DNA of 64,000 nucleotides from Phycisphaerae bacterium (GTDB taxonomy: Bacteria > Planctomycetota > Phycisphaerae > Sedimentisphaerales > Anaerobacaceae), in NCBI GenBank assembly GCA_021736645.1, contig JAIPFM010000107.1, positions 1 to 64,000 of the forward strand, read 5' to 3'. Shown piece after piece: positions 17,341-26,200 of the stretch. Positions within the stretch are counted from its first letter, which is position 1; every line of letters begins with the position of its first letter. The notes beneath the pieces were generated by a model that was not told the DNA's origin, searched no databases, and saw only the letters and a list, made by a program, of their open reading frames with translations. The position numbers were made by a program, and so were the translations under genes.

Positions 17341-18525
17341 TTATCTCTCGCAAACACTCAGTAACGTCTCGCCAACCTTGGTTAACGTGACAGGCTCTGA
17401 ATACGTCTGTGTCACCTTATCGAAGGCAGCCTGGGCCAGCCGTGTGGCGAGATCCGTTTCGTGGACCAGACGTTCTATGGCGGCGGCCAAGGCAGGGGCA
17501 TCGTCGAATGGAACCAGCAAACCCGTTTTGTCATGCTCAACGAGATCTGTGACGCCGCCGGCGGGCGTCGCAATCACGGGGCATTGCAGCAGCATGGCCT
17601 CCCAGATGGCCCTGGGAAAACCTTCCGTCAGACTCGGCAGCACCACGACATTCGCCCGGCTCATCAGGGTACGCACATCAGATCGATGTCCCAGACACAC
17701 CACCTGATCTTGAAGACCGTGTCGCTCTATCGTTTCATGGAGCGCCTCGACAAACTGTGAATCTACCCCCATCTTGACATCGCCTGCCAGCCACATCACA
17801 AAGGCGACACCCCGCCGCTTTAACTCAACCGCGGCCTCTACCGCCACCCGCTGTCCCTTGGCCGCCAGCAACTGGGCAGGTATCAGTATTTTGTATGCCC
17901 CGTCTGCTTCAAGCCTCGCCCCGGTGCACGGGGACTTCGCCTCTGTGATCACGGACTCCATATCGATGACTGTATGACACACGTGAATCCGCTCCGGCGG
18001 AATAGGCCACTGTCTTAACGACTCGGCCGTGGCATTGGACACGGCCAGTACACAAGTTGCCTGCTTGATCAACCAGCGTCCCAACCAGGGAACTTGATGC
18101 TTCTGATACCAACCCCGTGCATAATAGGCAACCGGGTAGGTGGCAGTCACGCCGGACAGCCACAGCAAGGCCATGGCCTTGTAACTGTTGGTCAGCACGG
18201 CATCCGGCTGGCATCTCTTCATCTCTTGCTTAATCGCACCCTGTATCGCCGTCCACTCAGGGAGTTGCCTGAGGCATGACAGACCTCTTCGAATCACCCC
18301 TGTCCCGCCAATAAAATGCGACCTCGGTTGACAGGGCAGAATGGTAACCGGCACAGACGCCTGCGCCAGGGCCTCGAGATACGCCTGACACACGCCATAG
18401 GGGTCCACCACCCGCACATCAAACATGGCATTCAATTTGCTGAGCAGATGGACCGTGGATCTCTGAGCGCCACCATAATGTGTGACACAATCAAAGAACA
18501 CCAGCCTGGGACGTTTAGATCTCAT
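17341..18525 (-). CDS. Glycosyltransferase family 4
   Basis: The 394-residue product starts at ATG 18525 (MRSKRPRLVFFDCVTHYGGAQ begins the GT-B fold, with the glycine-rich HYGGAQRST loop). The donor motif PSLTEGFPRAIWEAMLLQCP is near residue 300. An in-frame upstream ATG at 18810 would add 95 residues lying wholly inside the ATP-grasp gene and without family similarity, so it is rejected. It overlaps the upstream stop by 11 bases. Acceptor and donor are unknown. Confidence 0.9.
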   Translation of the reverse strand: MRSKRPRLVFFDCVTHYGGAQRSTVHLLSKLNAMFDVRVVDPYGVCQAYLEALAQASVPVTILPCQPRSHFIGGTGVIRRGLSCLRQLPEWTAIQGAIKQEMKRCQPDAVLTNSYKAMALLWLSGVTATYPVAYYARGWYQKHQVPWLGRWLIKQATCVLAVSNATAESLRQWPIPPERIHVCHTVIDMESVITEAKSPCTGARLEADGAYKILIPAQLLAAKGQRVAVEAAVELKRRGVAFVMWLAGDVKMGVDSQFVEALHETIERHGLQDQVVCLGHRSDVRTLMSRANVVVLPSLTEGFPRAIWEAMLLQCPVIATPAGGVTDLVEHDKTGLLVPFDDAPALAAAIERLVHETDLATRLAQAAFDKVTQTYSEPVTLTKVGETLLSVCER

Positions 18526-19543
18526 CCAAGCTGCCCCCGTCTGCCTGAGAGTCCTGATGCGATGAGGCAGCCCCCAGTTGTTCCAGCAGGGTTTGAACAT
18601 ACAGATTGCAGAGCCTGTTCTGACAAAACAGGCCTTCTTCAAACCGCCACGTACGCAGGGTGTCATCAAACACAAAACGCCCGGGTTTCGTACCTGCCAT
18701 GGGGAGACTGTCTTCGACCTCGGGGCCAAAGGCCGTCTTGAGGTCGTTGACCAGATACCGGCCATCCTGGGTCTCAAATATATCCAGCACCACACTCTTA
18801 AAACCGCCACAGTCCGTAACGGTTTTCACGAACTCCAATAAAGCATCCGGAGGCCACCCCGGTTCAAGCTGCTTTGACTCACCGACAATGTCACCGAGTC
18901 GGATCTTTTGAGACCCGATGTAAGACTGACCTATCCGAATCACACGCCACGCTGTGGCATTCGCCATATAGGTCTGGAACAGGACATTTCCCCATTGCCG
19001 GCCATGTGCGTCACCACCCAGCTTGACCGTCCCGTTCTTTAAGCTTCGGTTCACCCATCGAATCAACTTGCCCCGCTCACGAAAGATCTGGACGTCCGTG
19101 TTTCCGGCCCCACAATCAACCTGACACACAACCGGCAGGGGGGTGGCATCTGCAAAGGCCACCGCGTCTTGCCGGTCATAATAGACCCAGCTTCTCTGAT
19201 GCGAAATGCGCTTTGCCTCAAGCCAGAACTGCAGACGCCGTTTATTCTCGCACACCCAGAGCTCGTCATAAGACGGAAACAGGGTCTTGCCAAACTCCTG
19301 TGTCACAAGGCGCAACCGCTCATCATACAGTTGCCTCCAGGCACGCATGTCACCGAAGGGGCTGACCAGGAATGCGTCACAGAGCGAATGGTCTATCACA
19401 TCCATCCAGTTCGGCCCTGAAATATCGAGGACCTTATACGGCACACCGAGATCCCGGCATGCCTCGATGTAGTGTTCATGGAGACGCATACCCTCCTTGA
19501 TAATCCCCAGGCAAACATCCGAGGTGATGCATGGTTCGTTCAT
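18515..19543 (-). CDS. ATP-grasp fold protein
   Basis: The 342-residue protein carries ATP-grasp features: a lysine/arginine strand (WRVIRIGQSYIGSQKIRLG), the metal-binding end segment VVLDIFETQDGRYLVNDLK, and a central PLPVVCQVDCGAGNTDV loop that may be the nucleotide lid. The N-terminal 100 residues (VCLGIIKEGMRLHEHYIEACRDLGVPYKVLDIS) look like the pre-grasp domain. ATP-grasp enzymes join a carboxylate to an amine or thiol through an acyl phosphate. In this cluster it may attach an amino acid or other non-sugar group to the glycan, but that is inference. The start at 19543 makes an ATGA overlap with the flippase gene; an upstream ATG at 19750 lies inside that gene and is rejected. Confidence 0.78.
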   Translation of the reverse strand: MNEPCITSDVCLGIIKEGMRLHEHYIEACRDLGVPYKVLDISGPNWMDVIDHSLCDAFLVSPFGDMRAWRQLYDERLRLVTQEFGKTLFPSYDELWVCENKRRLQFWLEAKRISHQRSWVYYDRQDAVAFADATPLPVVCQVDCGAGNTDVQIFRERGKLIRWVNRSLKNGTVKLGGDAHGRQWGNVLFQTYMANATAWRVIRIGQSYIGSQKIRLGDIVGESKQLEPGWPPDALLEFVKTVTDCGGFKSVVLDIFETQDGRYLVNDLKTAFGPEVEDSLPMAGTKPGRFVFDDTLRTWRFEEGLFCQNRLCNLYVQTLLEQLGAASSHQDSQADGGSLDEI

Positions 19544-20832
19544 AGCGCCACTCCCAACTGTCGCATCAACCCGCGACAGTCTTGAAGAGACAGGCACAGA
19601 CACCTCATCAGGCTCACCCTGAACTTCAAGACCATCACGCCCATGAGCATGAGCAACAGCACAACATGGCTGACACTGGATGCCATGGCAGCACCGTAGA
19701 TACCCAGCCTGGGAATCAAGATCCAACTCAGCAGCGCATTCACCGCACAACTGATCAACAGCATGACATAGGAGACCTCAGGAAACCCTCGACTCCCCAG
19801 AAACTGAATGATCACCCGCGCGAGCAGGTAGACCATCGTGCCGGGCAACAGGATCATCATAGGCCTGACAGCAGGTTCAAATGCCTGCCCAAATAACATG
19901 ATCACCATTGGTTTGGCCAGCAGCATAATGCCGACAATGACCAGCAGGCTGAAGGTGGCCACAAAACGAAAGACCTTTTCAAAATGCCCGGCCAGTTCCG
20001 ATGCCTGCAGCGACGCCCATCGACTGAACAGGATGGGCAAGACCGCTTGACTGGCCGTGACCACCAACATGGCAATCTGCATGCCACGACTGAAATAGCC
20101 AATCTGGTCAAAATCGGAAATCATCCACTTGATGATCATGATGTTGAGGCTCGAATTCAACAGGATCATGATATCCACGCCGCCTTGACGCAGACCCATT
20201 TTTCCGAGTTTCATCATGACCTCGATTCGCGGTTTGATGCGCCATGCCACAGTCGGTCCCACCCAGACCCACGCCACAACCATACGGATCGCCTGCATGC
20301 CTGTCAAGCACACCAGGGCAGAGCCCACTGTCAGTACATGGGTCCACGCAAGCACGGCGATTAGCCCCATAGAGCCCAGGGACGACGCGAGTGTCATGAG
20401 GCTGAGACGTTTGGATTCCAGACGCCGCAGGAGACTGTTTCGCCCCACACCGGCGAGAATCATACACACGGCATACAAAGACACGGCCCAGACGGCATAT
20501 CCAGGTATCACACCAAAATAGGACGGACGCCATACCACAAGCACGCCCAGAATCCCGCCCCCAAGCAGACCAAGTGCCAGACCCGCCCACAAGGAATGCG
20601 CCTGGTAAATCTGGGTTTGTTTGGGATCGTGTTGGCTGTAATACAAAAATGCGATGGGAAATCCCAACGCCGATATCTGTGATCCCAACATCACGGCAGC
20701 ACACACCACCGCGTATTGCCCGATCCCTGCGGGGCCAAGGAGCCTTGTCAGTACAATGGTCTGGATCAACCGGATGACAAAAGACACCAGGGCGGTGACA
20801 TTCACTAAAAAGGCTTTACGAAAGAAACTCAT
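19540..20832 (-). CDS. Polysaccharide flippase (Wzx/MOP superfamily)
   Basis: The 430-residue protein has about 12 hydrophobic helices and begins with the typical flippase N-terminus (FRKAFLVNVTALVSFVIRLIQTIVLTRLLGP), with the conserved LGPAGIGQYA turn. It would move lipid-linked repeat units across the inner membrane. It overlaps the polymerase gene upstream and the ATP-grasp gene downstream by four bases each. Family is clear; the substrate is not. Confidence 0.9.
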   Translation of the reverse strand: MSFFRKAFLVNVTALVSFVIRLIQTIVLTRLLGPAGIGQYAVVCAAVMLGSQISALGFPIAFLYYSQHDPKQTQIYQAHSLWAGLALGLLGGGILGVLVVWRPSYFGVIPGYAVWAVSLYAVCMILAGVGRNSLLRRLESKRLSLMTLASSLGSMGLIAVLAWTHVLTVGSALVCLTGMQAIRMVVAWVWVGPTVAWRIKPRIEVMMKLGKMGLRQGGVDIMILLNSSLNIMIIKWMISDFDQIGYFSRGMQIAMLVVTASQAVLPILFSRWASLQASELAGHFEKVFRFVATFSLLVIVGIMLLAKPMVIMLFGQAFEPAVRPMMILLPGTMVYLLARVIIQFLGSRGFPEVSYVMLLISCAVNALLSWILIPRLGIYGAAMASSVSHVVLLLMLMGVMVLKFRVSLMRCLCLSLQDCRGLMRQLGVAL

Positions 20833-22217
20833 AGGTTGGTATACTCGGGTACCTTGATATCAAATGCAGCGGCCTCATTCTCGAACGCATCCATGGCCTC
20901 CAGATATTCGTCCTCCCATAGCACGGCCTGGGATTCCTGATGTGCAATGGCTGAGGCGCGGTCCAGAAGCACCACCACATAAAAAAGAAAATACCTGGGA
21001 TACTGAGAACTGATGGCATCGGCACTCATGGCATAAATGCCCCAGGCAATCAGGGCCCACACACATCCACTGCGCACAATGGTAAGCAAAGGGTCTTCGT
21101 ACGGTTCCCGACGAAAGGCCTTTTTGAAAAACACCCACACAGAGGCAACACCCCAAAGAAGCCCACCCAAGCCATAGACCGTCAATAGGGAGATATATGC
21201 ACTGTGTGCTTCCATCGAATTTTTGGCAATCCCGGCCCTGTGTCCCTGACCCAAGAGATAGGTCATGGGTGTGGCGGTTTGAAAATAGCTGACCCACATA
21301 TCCACACGCCCTGTGACATTCCCGGCCCAGGTGCCAGAACCCCTGTCATACACGGTCGCCACGCGTTCCTGGACGGCCTGACGCAAGCCGACAAAAAAGG
21401 TGCCCACCAGAATGGACCCCAGCAGGATCATCCAGGCCACGCGCCGATTGCGTCCCAGGATCGCCATCAACACAAAGGTACCCATCAAGGCCATTAGACC
21501 TGCACGTGAACGAGTCACCAGAAGAGCGACCAGAAGGATACCACACAGGCCGTACGCACATATCTTGGACAAAAAGGATCGCTGTACACGAATGGCCGTG
21601 ACGAGCATGGCCAGGGAACAGGCGATCATACAGGCGGCATTATTGGGATTGAGAAACGGACCCGAGGCCCGTCCAGTGACGCCTTCAATATCCACCAGCA
21701 GGGGATTGGACCAGGCCGACATGCGACCCGGAAATAGCCCGTGTAAAATGACAATGCCGCCGCCCACCACAGAGGCCAGAGCAAACCAGGTAAACTGGCG
21801 TTTGACATCCTGGGTGTTGTCAATACAATGCAGGATCGAATAGAACAGGCCCCAATACACACCGAGTTTCATGATATCTTTGAAATACAGGACCCGCTCA
21901 AAGATGGGGGCCTCCATGGAGCCCGCCAGAATCGCAATGGATGCGACCCATAAAAAACCAGTCACCACCCAGAACGCGTACCCCCAGCGCACACGAACGC
22001 CGCCCAGCAAATTGCGTCGAATCACCACCACCACAAACAGAAACATGCAGAACAAATCATCCACGCCAATGTTCAGCGGAATCCACTGGTGCTGAAACCA
22101 CCAGTTGTGCGGATAGGTAAACAGCACAAACCAAATGATATAGGATCCCCATTTGGGTTTGATACACAACACCAAAAAGGCGGCACAGGTGGCCAGTAAG
22201 ATTAATAGGGATAGCAC
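20829..22217 (-). CDS. O-antigen ligase/Wzy polymerase-family membrane protein
   Basis: The 462-residue protein has about ten hydrophobic helices and a large periplasmic loop carrying the family motif EAHSAYISLLTVYGLGG near residue 330. Such proteins polymerise repeat units in the periplasm or ligate glycans to a carrier. Translation starts at GTG 22217 after an AGGT tract. With the flippase and initiating transferase it completes a Wzx/Wzy-type pathway, although no chain-length regulator (Wzz) or outer-membrane Wza gene is in the window. Confidence 0.87.
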   Translation of the reverse strand: MLSLLILLATCAAFLVLCIKPKWGSYIIWFVLFTYPHNWWFQHQWIPLNIGVDDLFCMFLFVVVVIRRNLLGGVRVRWGYAFWVVTGFLWVASIAILAGSMEAPIFERVLYFKDIMKLGVYWGLFYSILHCIDNTQDVKRQFTWFALASVVGGGIVILHGLFPGRMSAWSNPLLVDIEGVTGRASGPFLNPNNAACMIACSLAMLVTAIRVQRSFLSKICAYGLCGILLVALLVTRSRAGLMALMGTFVLMAILGRNRRVAWMILLGSILVGTFFVGLRQAVQERVATVYDRGSGTWAGNVTGRVDMWVSYFQTATPMTYLLGQGHRAGIAKNSMEAHSAYISLLTVYGLGGLLWGVASVWVFFKKAFRREPYEDPLLTIVRSGCVWALIAWGIYAMSADAISSQYPRYFLFYVVVLLDRASAIAHQESQAVLWEDEYLEAMDAFENEAAAFDIKVPEYTNL

Positions 22218-22291
22218 AATTCTACCTCAATTTCGACGTATCACATTGATATGGGCATATCGACTGTTTTGGCCTTTGCCTTTGGGTCGAT

Positions 22292-23827
22292 TTATTTCGG
22301 CTTGATGACCTGAAAAATATGACCACGTTGATGCATCTCATAGTATTCTATGAGAAATGACGGGAAATACCCGTGCTGGTCTGATACCACATAAACAGGA
22401 CGTGTCTTAATAAGTCGGTCAAAAGACGCCTCAGAGAACTCCGGGGCTCCGGGCGTGGAAATCACGGCACTGACCACATGCACATCCGGTCGGCTGCCAT
22501 GGATTGCCTGATACAACACCAGTGGCGCCACCGTGGTATTGTCTGCATAGAGCACCGCTCCCTGCGCCAACTGTTCAAATACCTCGCCTGCAAATTGACC
22601 TGCGCCCCCATACCCGGTCTTCCAAGGCTGCAGAAAATAGGTCAAATCATCACGATATGGGATGTTTTGACGTGTCCCCAATGTAATCCCCTGTCTTTTC
22701 AGGACATTCGGCGCAACAAAATACACAATCGCCGGGCACAGTGACAAGGCCAGCGTGCAGCGTATCAGCCAGCGGTTGTTGCTCTTCTGCATCAGGTCAG
22801 ACAGGCCCTTGCCCATAAACACGGCCATCACACAGTAGAAGGGTATGAAAAAGGCATACCGATCCGCCACAGTGTAGCGCCATGCAAAGAGCAGGAACAC
22901 CGCGGCCAGGGCCCCAAACATCACGATCATGGATTGGCGTGTGCGTTTGAGGAATACACCATACAATCCCAGAAAGAACAAGCCGATATTCACTGAAGGG
23001 CAGTTCAGAACAATATAGAGGACGTTCTCCCGGGCAATGCGCCAGGTTACGGAGGCATTCAGCACATCCTCCTGCCACCGGTCGCCAAATGCGGCAGACG
23101 CCAGAGTCCCGAGAACATCGTGGGATCTTACCATCTCCAGAAAGATTAAAGAGGTATACGGAAGGGTTCCAATAACCCATATAAACATTATTAAGGCTAT
23201 TTCGGAAGCCTTTACCCGCTTTTTTACCAGCAGACTCAGGCCGTACCCCAGATAGCAGACGGCTGACAGACAACCCAGCATATGCACAGAGATCGCCAGG
23301 CCATTGATCCCCGCTAACACATACAATAAAGATGTTTTCTGCGTCTTCACATGCAAACACAACACTATCAATTCGAATGTGAACAGCATGGCCCAGAGCG
23401 TATAGGTCTCGGCAATACAGGCATGGCGCCAAAAGGTATGGGAGAGTCCCAGAGAGACAGCTGCCAAAACAGCCGGGCCGGTCTTACCCAGCCACAACCT
23501 GACCAGCAAATAAACGTTGGCCACGGCTACAGCCCCAGCCAGCGCAGAGATCAGGTTGATTCGGTGCAACACCTCGCCAAAAGGAATCAACTTGGCCAAA
23601 AATGCAATCCAGTAATACAGGGGATGTGCCAGGGCAAGGCCGAAAAAGCCCTGGAGGTCATGGTGCAGGACTCTGTACTGGATTAGGCCGCTGTCCTGCC
23701 AGAGCAATCCCGGCGCGCAACTGATCCCATAGATCACCGCGAAAATCGCGAACACCAGACCATATCCCTGTGTGTGTGATAACTTAGGAAGATTTCTTCG
23801 AATCAATGGTGTGTTTCTTGGAATCAA
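22292..23827 (-). CDS. DUF2723-like membrane glycosyltransferase
   Basis: The 511-residue protein has 10 or more hydrophobic helices. Its first periplasmic loop has WQDSGLIQYRV and LALAHPLYYW, matching the acidic DSG and HP motifs of DUF2723/GT-C-type proteins that use polyprenyl-linked sugars. A further signature, GLSHTFWRHACIAETYTLW, is typical for DUF2723. The C-terminal 130 residues are soluble. The TTG start at 23827 overlaps the epimerase gene by 44 bases; a GTG about 24 codons later is an alternative. It likely modifies a glycan or protein on the outer face of the membrane. Confidence 0.75.
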   Translation of the reverse strand: MIPRNTPLIRRNLPKLSHTQGYGLVFAIFAVIYGISCAPGLLWQDSGLIQYRVLHHDLQGFFGLALAHPLYYWIAFLAKLIPFGEVLHRINLISALAGAVAVANVYLLVRLWLGKTGPAVLAAVSLGLSHTFWRHACIAETYTLWAMLFTFELIVLCLHVKTQKTSLLYVLAGINGLAISVHMLGCLSAVCYLGYGLSLLVKKRVKASEIALIMFIWVIGTLPYTSLIFLEMVRSHDVLGTLASAAFGDRWQEDVLNASVTWRIARENVLYIVLNCPSVNIGLFFLGLYGVFLKRTRQSMIVMFGALAAVFLLFAWRYTVADRYAFFIPFYCVMAVFMGKGLSDLMQKSNNRWLIRCTLALSLCPAIVYFVAPNVLKRQGITLGTRQNIPYRDDLTYFLQPWKTGYGGAGQFAGEVFEQLAQGAVLYADNTTVAPLVLYQAIHGSRPDVHVVSAVISTPGAPEFSEASFDRLIKTRPVYVVSDQHGYFPSFLIEYYEMHQRGHIFQVIKPK

Positions 23828-24767
23828 TGACCATCTTCAGCGTATCATCCAGACTCGTGGACGGCTGCCACTGGATCATCTGTTTGATGCGATCCAGACA
23901 AGGCACGCGCCTGGCCATATCCTCAATGGCCCGACCATACGCATCTTCATAGGAGACAAATTGTTTTTTACTGCTGCTGGCGCACAGATCGATCACACGG
24001 TCTGCCAACTGTTCCATGGTGATCTCATGGTTGGAACCAATATTAAAGACCTTGCCCTCGGCCTCATCGCACGCCATCAGTCTGATGACCGCGTCCACCA
24101 CATCCCCCACATAAGAGAAACATCGTGTCTGCTGACCATCACCATAAATCTGCACCGGCTCACTATTCAAGGCCCATTGGACAAAGCGGGGAACCACCAT
24201 GCCGTATTGACCGGTCTGCCTGGGCCCCACAGTGTTGAAAAATCGCCCGATCACCACGCCCAGGCCGTATTGCTCATAATAGGCCTGCCCCAGAAATTCA
24301 TCAATGGCCTTGCTGCATGCATAGGACCATCTGGAAAAGGCCGTACTGCCCAGGATGAAATCGTCCTCTTCCCTGAACGGGACTGCCACGCTCTTGCCGT
24401 AGACTTCTGAAGTGGATGCCAGAAAGACCTTTCTTCCAAACCGATTGGCCTTTTCCAGCACGGTTTCAGTGCCCCCGATATTGGTCTCGATAGTCCACAC
24501 AGGGTCCTTGGCAATCAACTGGACGCCCACAGCAGCTGCCAGATGATACACCTGATCCACGTCCTTGACCACCAGCTGCACCAGTTCTCCGTCACGAATA
24601 TCGCCCCGAATGAATGTCAATTTACCCTGGCCCCGATACGCCTTTAGATTCTCCAGGCTCCCGGTGCTCAGGTTGTCGATCACCCAGACTGCGTGACCAT
24701 CTTCCAACAACTGTCCCACCAAATGCGATCCAATAAATCCGGCACCACCTGTGACTAGTACATTCAT
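23784..24767 (-). CDS. NAD-dependent nucleotide-sugar epimerase/dehydratase (SDR)
   Basis: The 327-residue extended SDR enzyme has the NAD-binding motif VTGGAGFIGSH at the N-terminus, the catalytic triad region ASTSEVYG and SYACSKAIDEF (Tyr-x3-Lys), and RFFNTVGPRQTGQYGMVVP, common to UDP-glucose 4-epimerase and UDP-xylose synthase relatives. It probably makes an activated sugar for the polysaccharide. ATG 24767 is the first codon of the family sequence; a longer upstream frame reads through the repeat element and is not coding. The C-terminal end carries a duplicated IDSKKHTIDSKK segment. It is the first gene of the ten-gene cluster. Confidence 0.9.
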   Translation of the reverse strand: MNVLVTGGAGFIGSHLVGQLLEDGHAVWVIDNLSTGSLENLKAYRGQGKLTFIRGDIRDGELVQLVVKDVDQVYHLAAAVGVQLIAKDPVWTIETNIGGTETVLEKANRFGRKVFLASTSEVYGKSVAVPFREEDDFILGSTAFSRWSYACSKAIDEFLGQAYYEQYGLGVVIGRFFNTVGPRQTGQYGMVVPRFVQWALNSEPVQIYGDGQQTRCFSYVGDVVDAVIRLMACDEAEGKVFNIGSNHEITMEQLADRVIDLCASSSKKQFVSYEDAYGRAIEDMARRVPCLDRIKQMIQWQPSTSLDDTLKMVIDSKKHTIDSKKSS

Positions 24768-24801
24768 CGTGCGAGTTGCTTTCTTTTTTAAAATTCGACT
24801 A

Positions 24802-24961
24802 GGCTCTTTCTGAAAAGACCGTCGTCGGCCCGAGAGCGAGCGTTTTTTCGTCTGGCAAGGACGGCGAAGCAGGCGATATTGAACGTATCGTCGATGCAGT
24901 CGGACGCAGTCCAGACGGAAAAAAAGCCGGTCGAAGCCAGATCGACTTTTCAGACAGAGCC
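24802..24961. repeat. MITE-like inverted-repeat element, about 160 bases
   Basis: The element is bounded by GGCTCTTTCTGAAAAG (24802-24817) and CTTTTCAGACAGAGCC (24946-24961), which are inverted repeats matching at 15 of 16 bases. Inside, TTTTTTCGTCTGG (24843-24855) pairs with CCAGACGGAAAAAA (24911-24924), so the single strand could fold into a long nested hairpin. No open frame with protein-like character is present and no target duplication is evident. It lies in the 472-base gap between the epimerase gene and the divergent phosphoribosyltransferase. It is most likely a non-autonomous mobile repeat or a structured RNA. Confidence 0.6.
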
Positions 24962-25197
24962 TCGTGCGCAGACTCCGTCCCCGTGGGCTGCGCAGGGCAA
25001 TTTCGCCTCTGCCTGCCACACTGACAAACGCTGCGACTGAATGGTCTGTGTTTCAATAGTCTAAAACCTAACTTAAACATCGGAATAACAACGACATAGC
25101 TTAACTTCGTCCTCACCCTGTTTGCCCATCACCTCGTGTATTTTTTTACGGCCAACAGACCGATAAGTTCAAATAGTCACAAGTCGTGTTTGGTTTG

Positions 25198-25231
25198 GCA
25201 CTTGACCCCTTTGGACAAGTGCATTAATAAT
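25198..25231 (+). promoter_or_regulatory. Promoter with operator-like inverted repeat upstream of phosphoribosyltransferase
   Basis: TTGACC (25202-25207) and AATAAT (25226-25231), 18 bases apart, resemble a sigma-70 promoter. GCACTTG (25198-25204) and CAAGTGC (25216-25222) form a perfect inverted repeat covering the -35 box, a good place for a repressor. The predicted transcription start falls at about 25237-25240, on or next to the ATG at 25240, which suggests a leaderless or nearly leaderless mRNA. Confidence 0.5.
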
Positions 25232-25239
25232 ATCCGGTT

Positions 25240-25884
25240 ATGACACGATCCTGTATGAAAATCAAGGATTCACCTCTGGACGGCCCATTATGCCGTTACC
25301 ATGAGGTCTGCGATGACATCCAGGAGGTGGTGATCACAGCAGACCAGATACAGAAGACCGTCGAGATCCTGTCTCACCAGATTCACGAAGTATATGCCAA
25401 TGACACCCGCGTCGTCATTCCTGTTCTGCTCCAAGGGGCCAGACACTTTGCAGACGACCTGTCAGATCGCTTGAACGACTCAAAATTTCAGTTTGTCCCG
25501 GTGAAGGTCAGCAGCTATCGTGGCGGCACCCGGTCAACCGGCCAAGTCGTCATTCACAGCACTGAAACACTCGATATTCGAGGACAGGCCGTGTTGATTG
25601 TGGATGATATCTATGACTCCGGACGGACCTTGACCCAGGTCAAGGCACACCTTGAAGCCCAAAATCCTGCGCATGTCAAGACCTGTGTCATGTTTGAGAA
25701 GGCCTGCGAACACATCCATGACGTGCCGTTGGATTTTGTGGGTTTGCCCGTACCGGATGATTTTGTTGTGGGCTATGGCCTGGACTACCAGGACCGCTAT
25801 AGAGAACTCCACTGTGTGGGCACCCTGAAACCTGACGTCATCGCCACAGAAGATCGCTATGAAGACGCCCAATCTATTGGATAA
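25240..25884 (+). CDS. Hypoxanthine phosphoribosyltransferase-like protein
   Basis: The 214-residue protein is a type I phosphoribosyltransferase. The PRPP-binding motif VLIVDDIYDSGRTL lies at about residues 123-136, VIPVLLQGARHFADDL provides the PPi loop, and KVSSYRGGTRSTG is the flexible loop region. The C-terminal LPVPDDFVVGYGLDYQDRYR matches hypoxanthine/guanine phosphoribosyltransferases, which salvage purines. No ribosome site precedes ATG 25240; ATG 25255 is an alternative. The next gene overlaps its last 26 bases. Confidence 0.88.
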   Translation: MTRSCMKIKDSPLDGPLCRYHEVCDDIQEVVITADQIQKTVEILSHQIHEVYANDTRVVIPVLLQGARHFADDLSDRLNDSKFQFVPVKVSSYRGGTRSTGQVVIHSTETLDIRGQAVLIVDDIYDSGRTLTQVKAHLEAQNPAHVKTCVMFEKACEHIHDVPLDFVGLPVPDDFVVGYGLDYQDRYRELHCVGTLKPDVIATEDRYEDAQSIG

Positions 25885-26200
25885 CATCCCTGAGGATCTC
25901 CCCGAAGAGATTATTGAGACCCTGGCCGGGAATCATCAGGTCCGTATTGAACGGATTGTATCGCAGGGCCATGCCTCCCCCCCGGACTTCTGGTATGACC
26001 AGGACACCACAGAATTTGTCCTTCTCCTCCAGGGCCAGGCCAGACTGACCTTCCGGGATCACACCGTGGATCTCAATCCCGGAGACTATCTCACTATAAA
26101 CGCCCACCAGAAACACCGCGTCACCTGGACCGATCCCGATCAACCCACGGTCTGGCTGGCCGTGCATTATCAGAAAGCTGCCCCATGTACAACGCCGTAA
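25859..26200 (+). CDS. Cupin-domain protein
   Basis: The 113-residue protein is a single cupin barrel: EFVLLLQGQARLTFRDHTVD followed by LNPGDYLTINAHQKHRV. The second motif has a metal-ligand-like histidine pair, while the first lacks the usual HxH. It overlaps the phosphoribosyltransferase gene by 26 bases and the phosphatase gene by 16 bases, so the three are translated together. Its ligand is unknown; small stand-alone cupins of this kind are often of unassigned function. Confidence 0.85.
   Translation: MKTPNLLDNIPEDLPEEIIETLAGNHQVRIERIVSQGHASPPDFWYDQDTTEFVLLLQGQARLTFRDHTVDLNPGDYLTINAHQKHRVTWTDPDQPTVWLAVHYQKAAPCTTP

Noticed and set aside
18526-18810. N-terminal extension of the GT4 protein at 17341-18525
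   Set aside because: The extension lies inside the ATP-grasp gene in another frame and has no glycosyltransferase similarity.
24768-25019. N-terminal extension of the epimerase
   Set aside because: It reads through the inverted-repeat element and precedes the NAD-binding motif that normally begins the protein.
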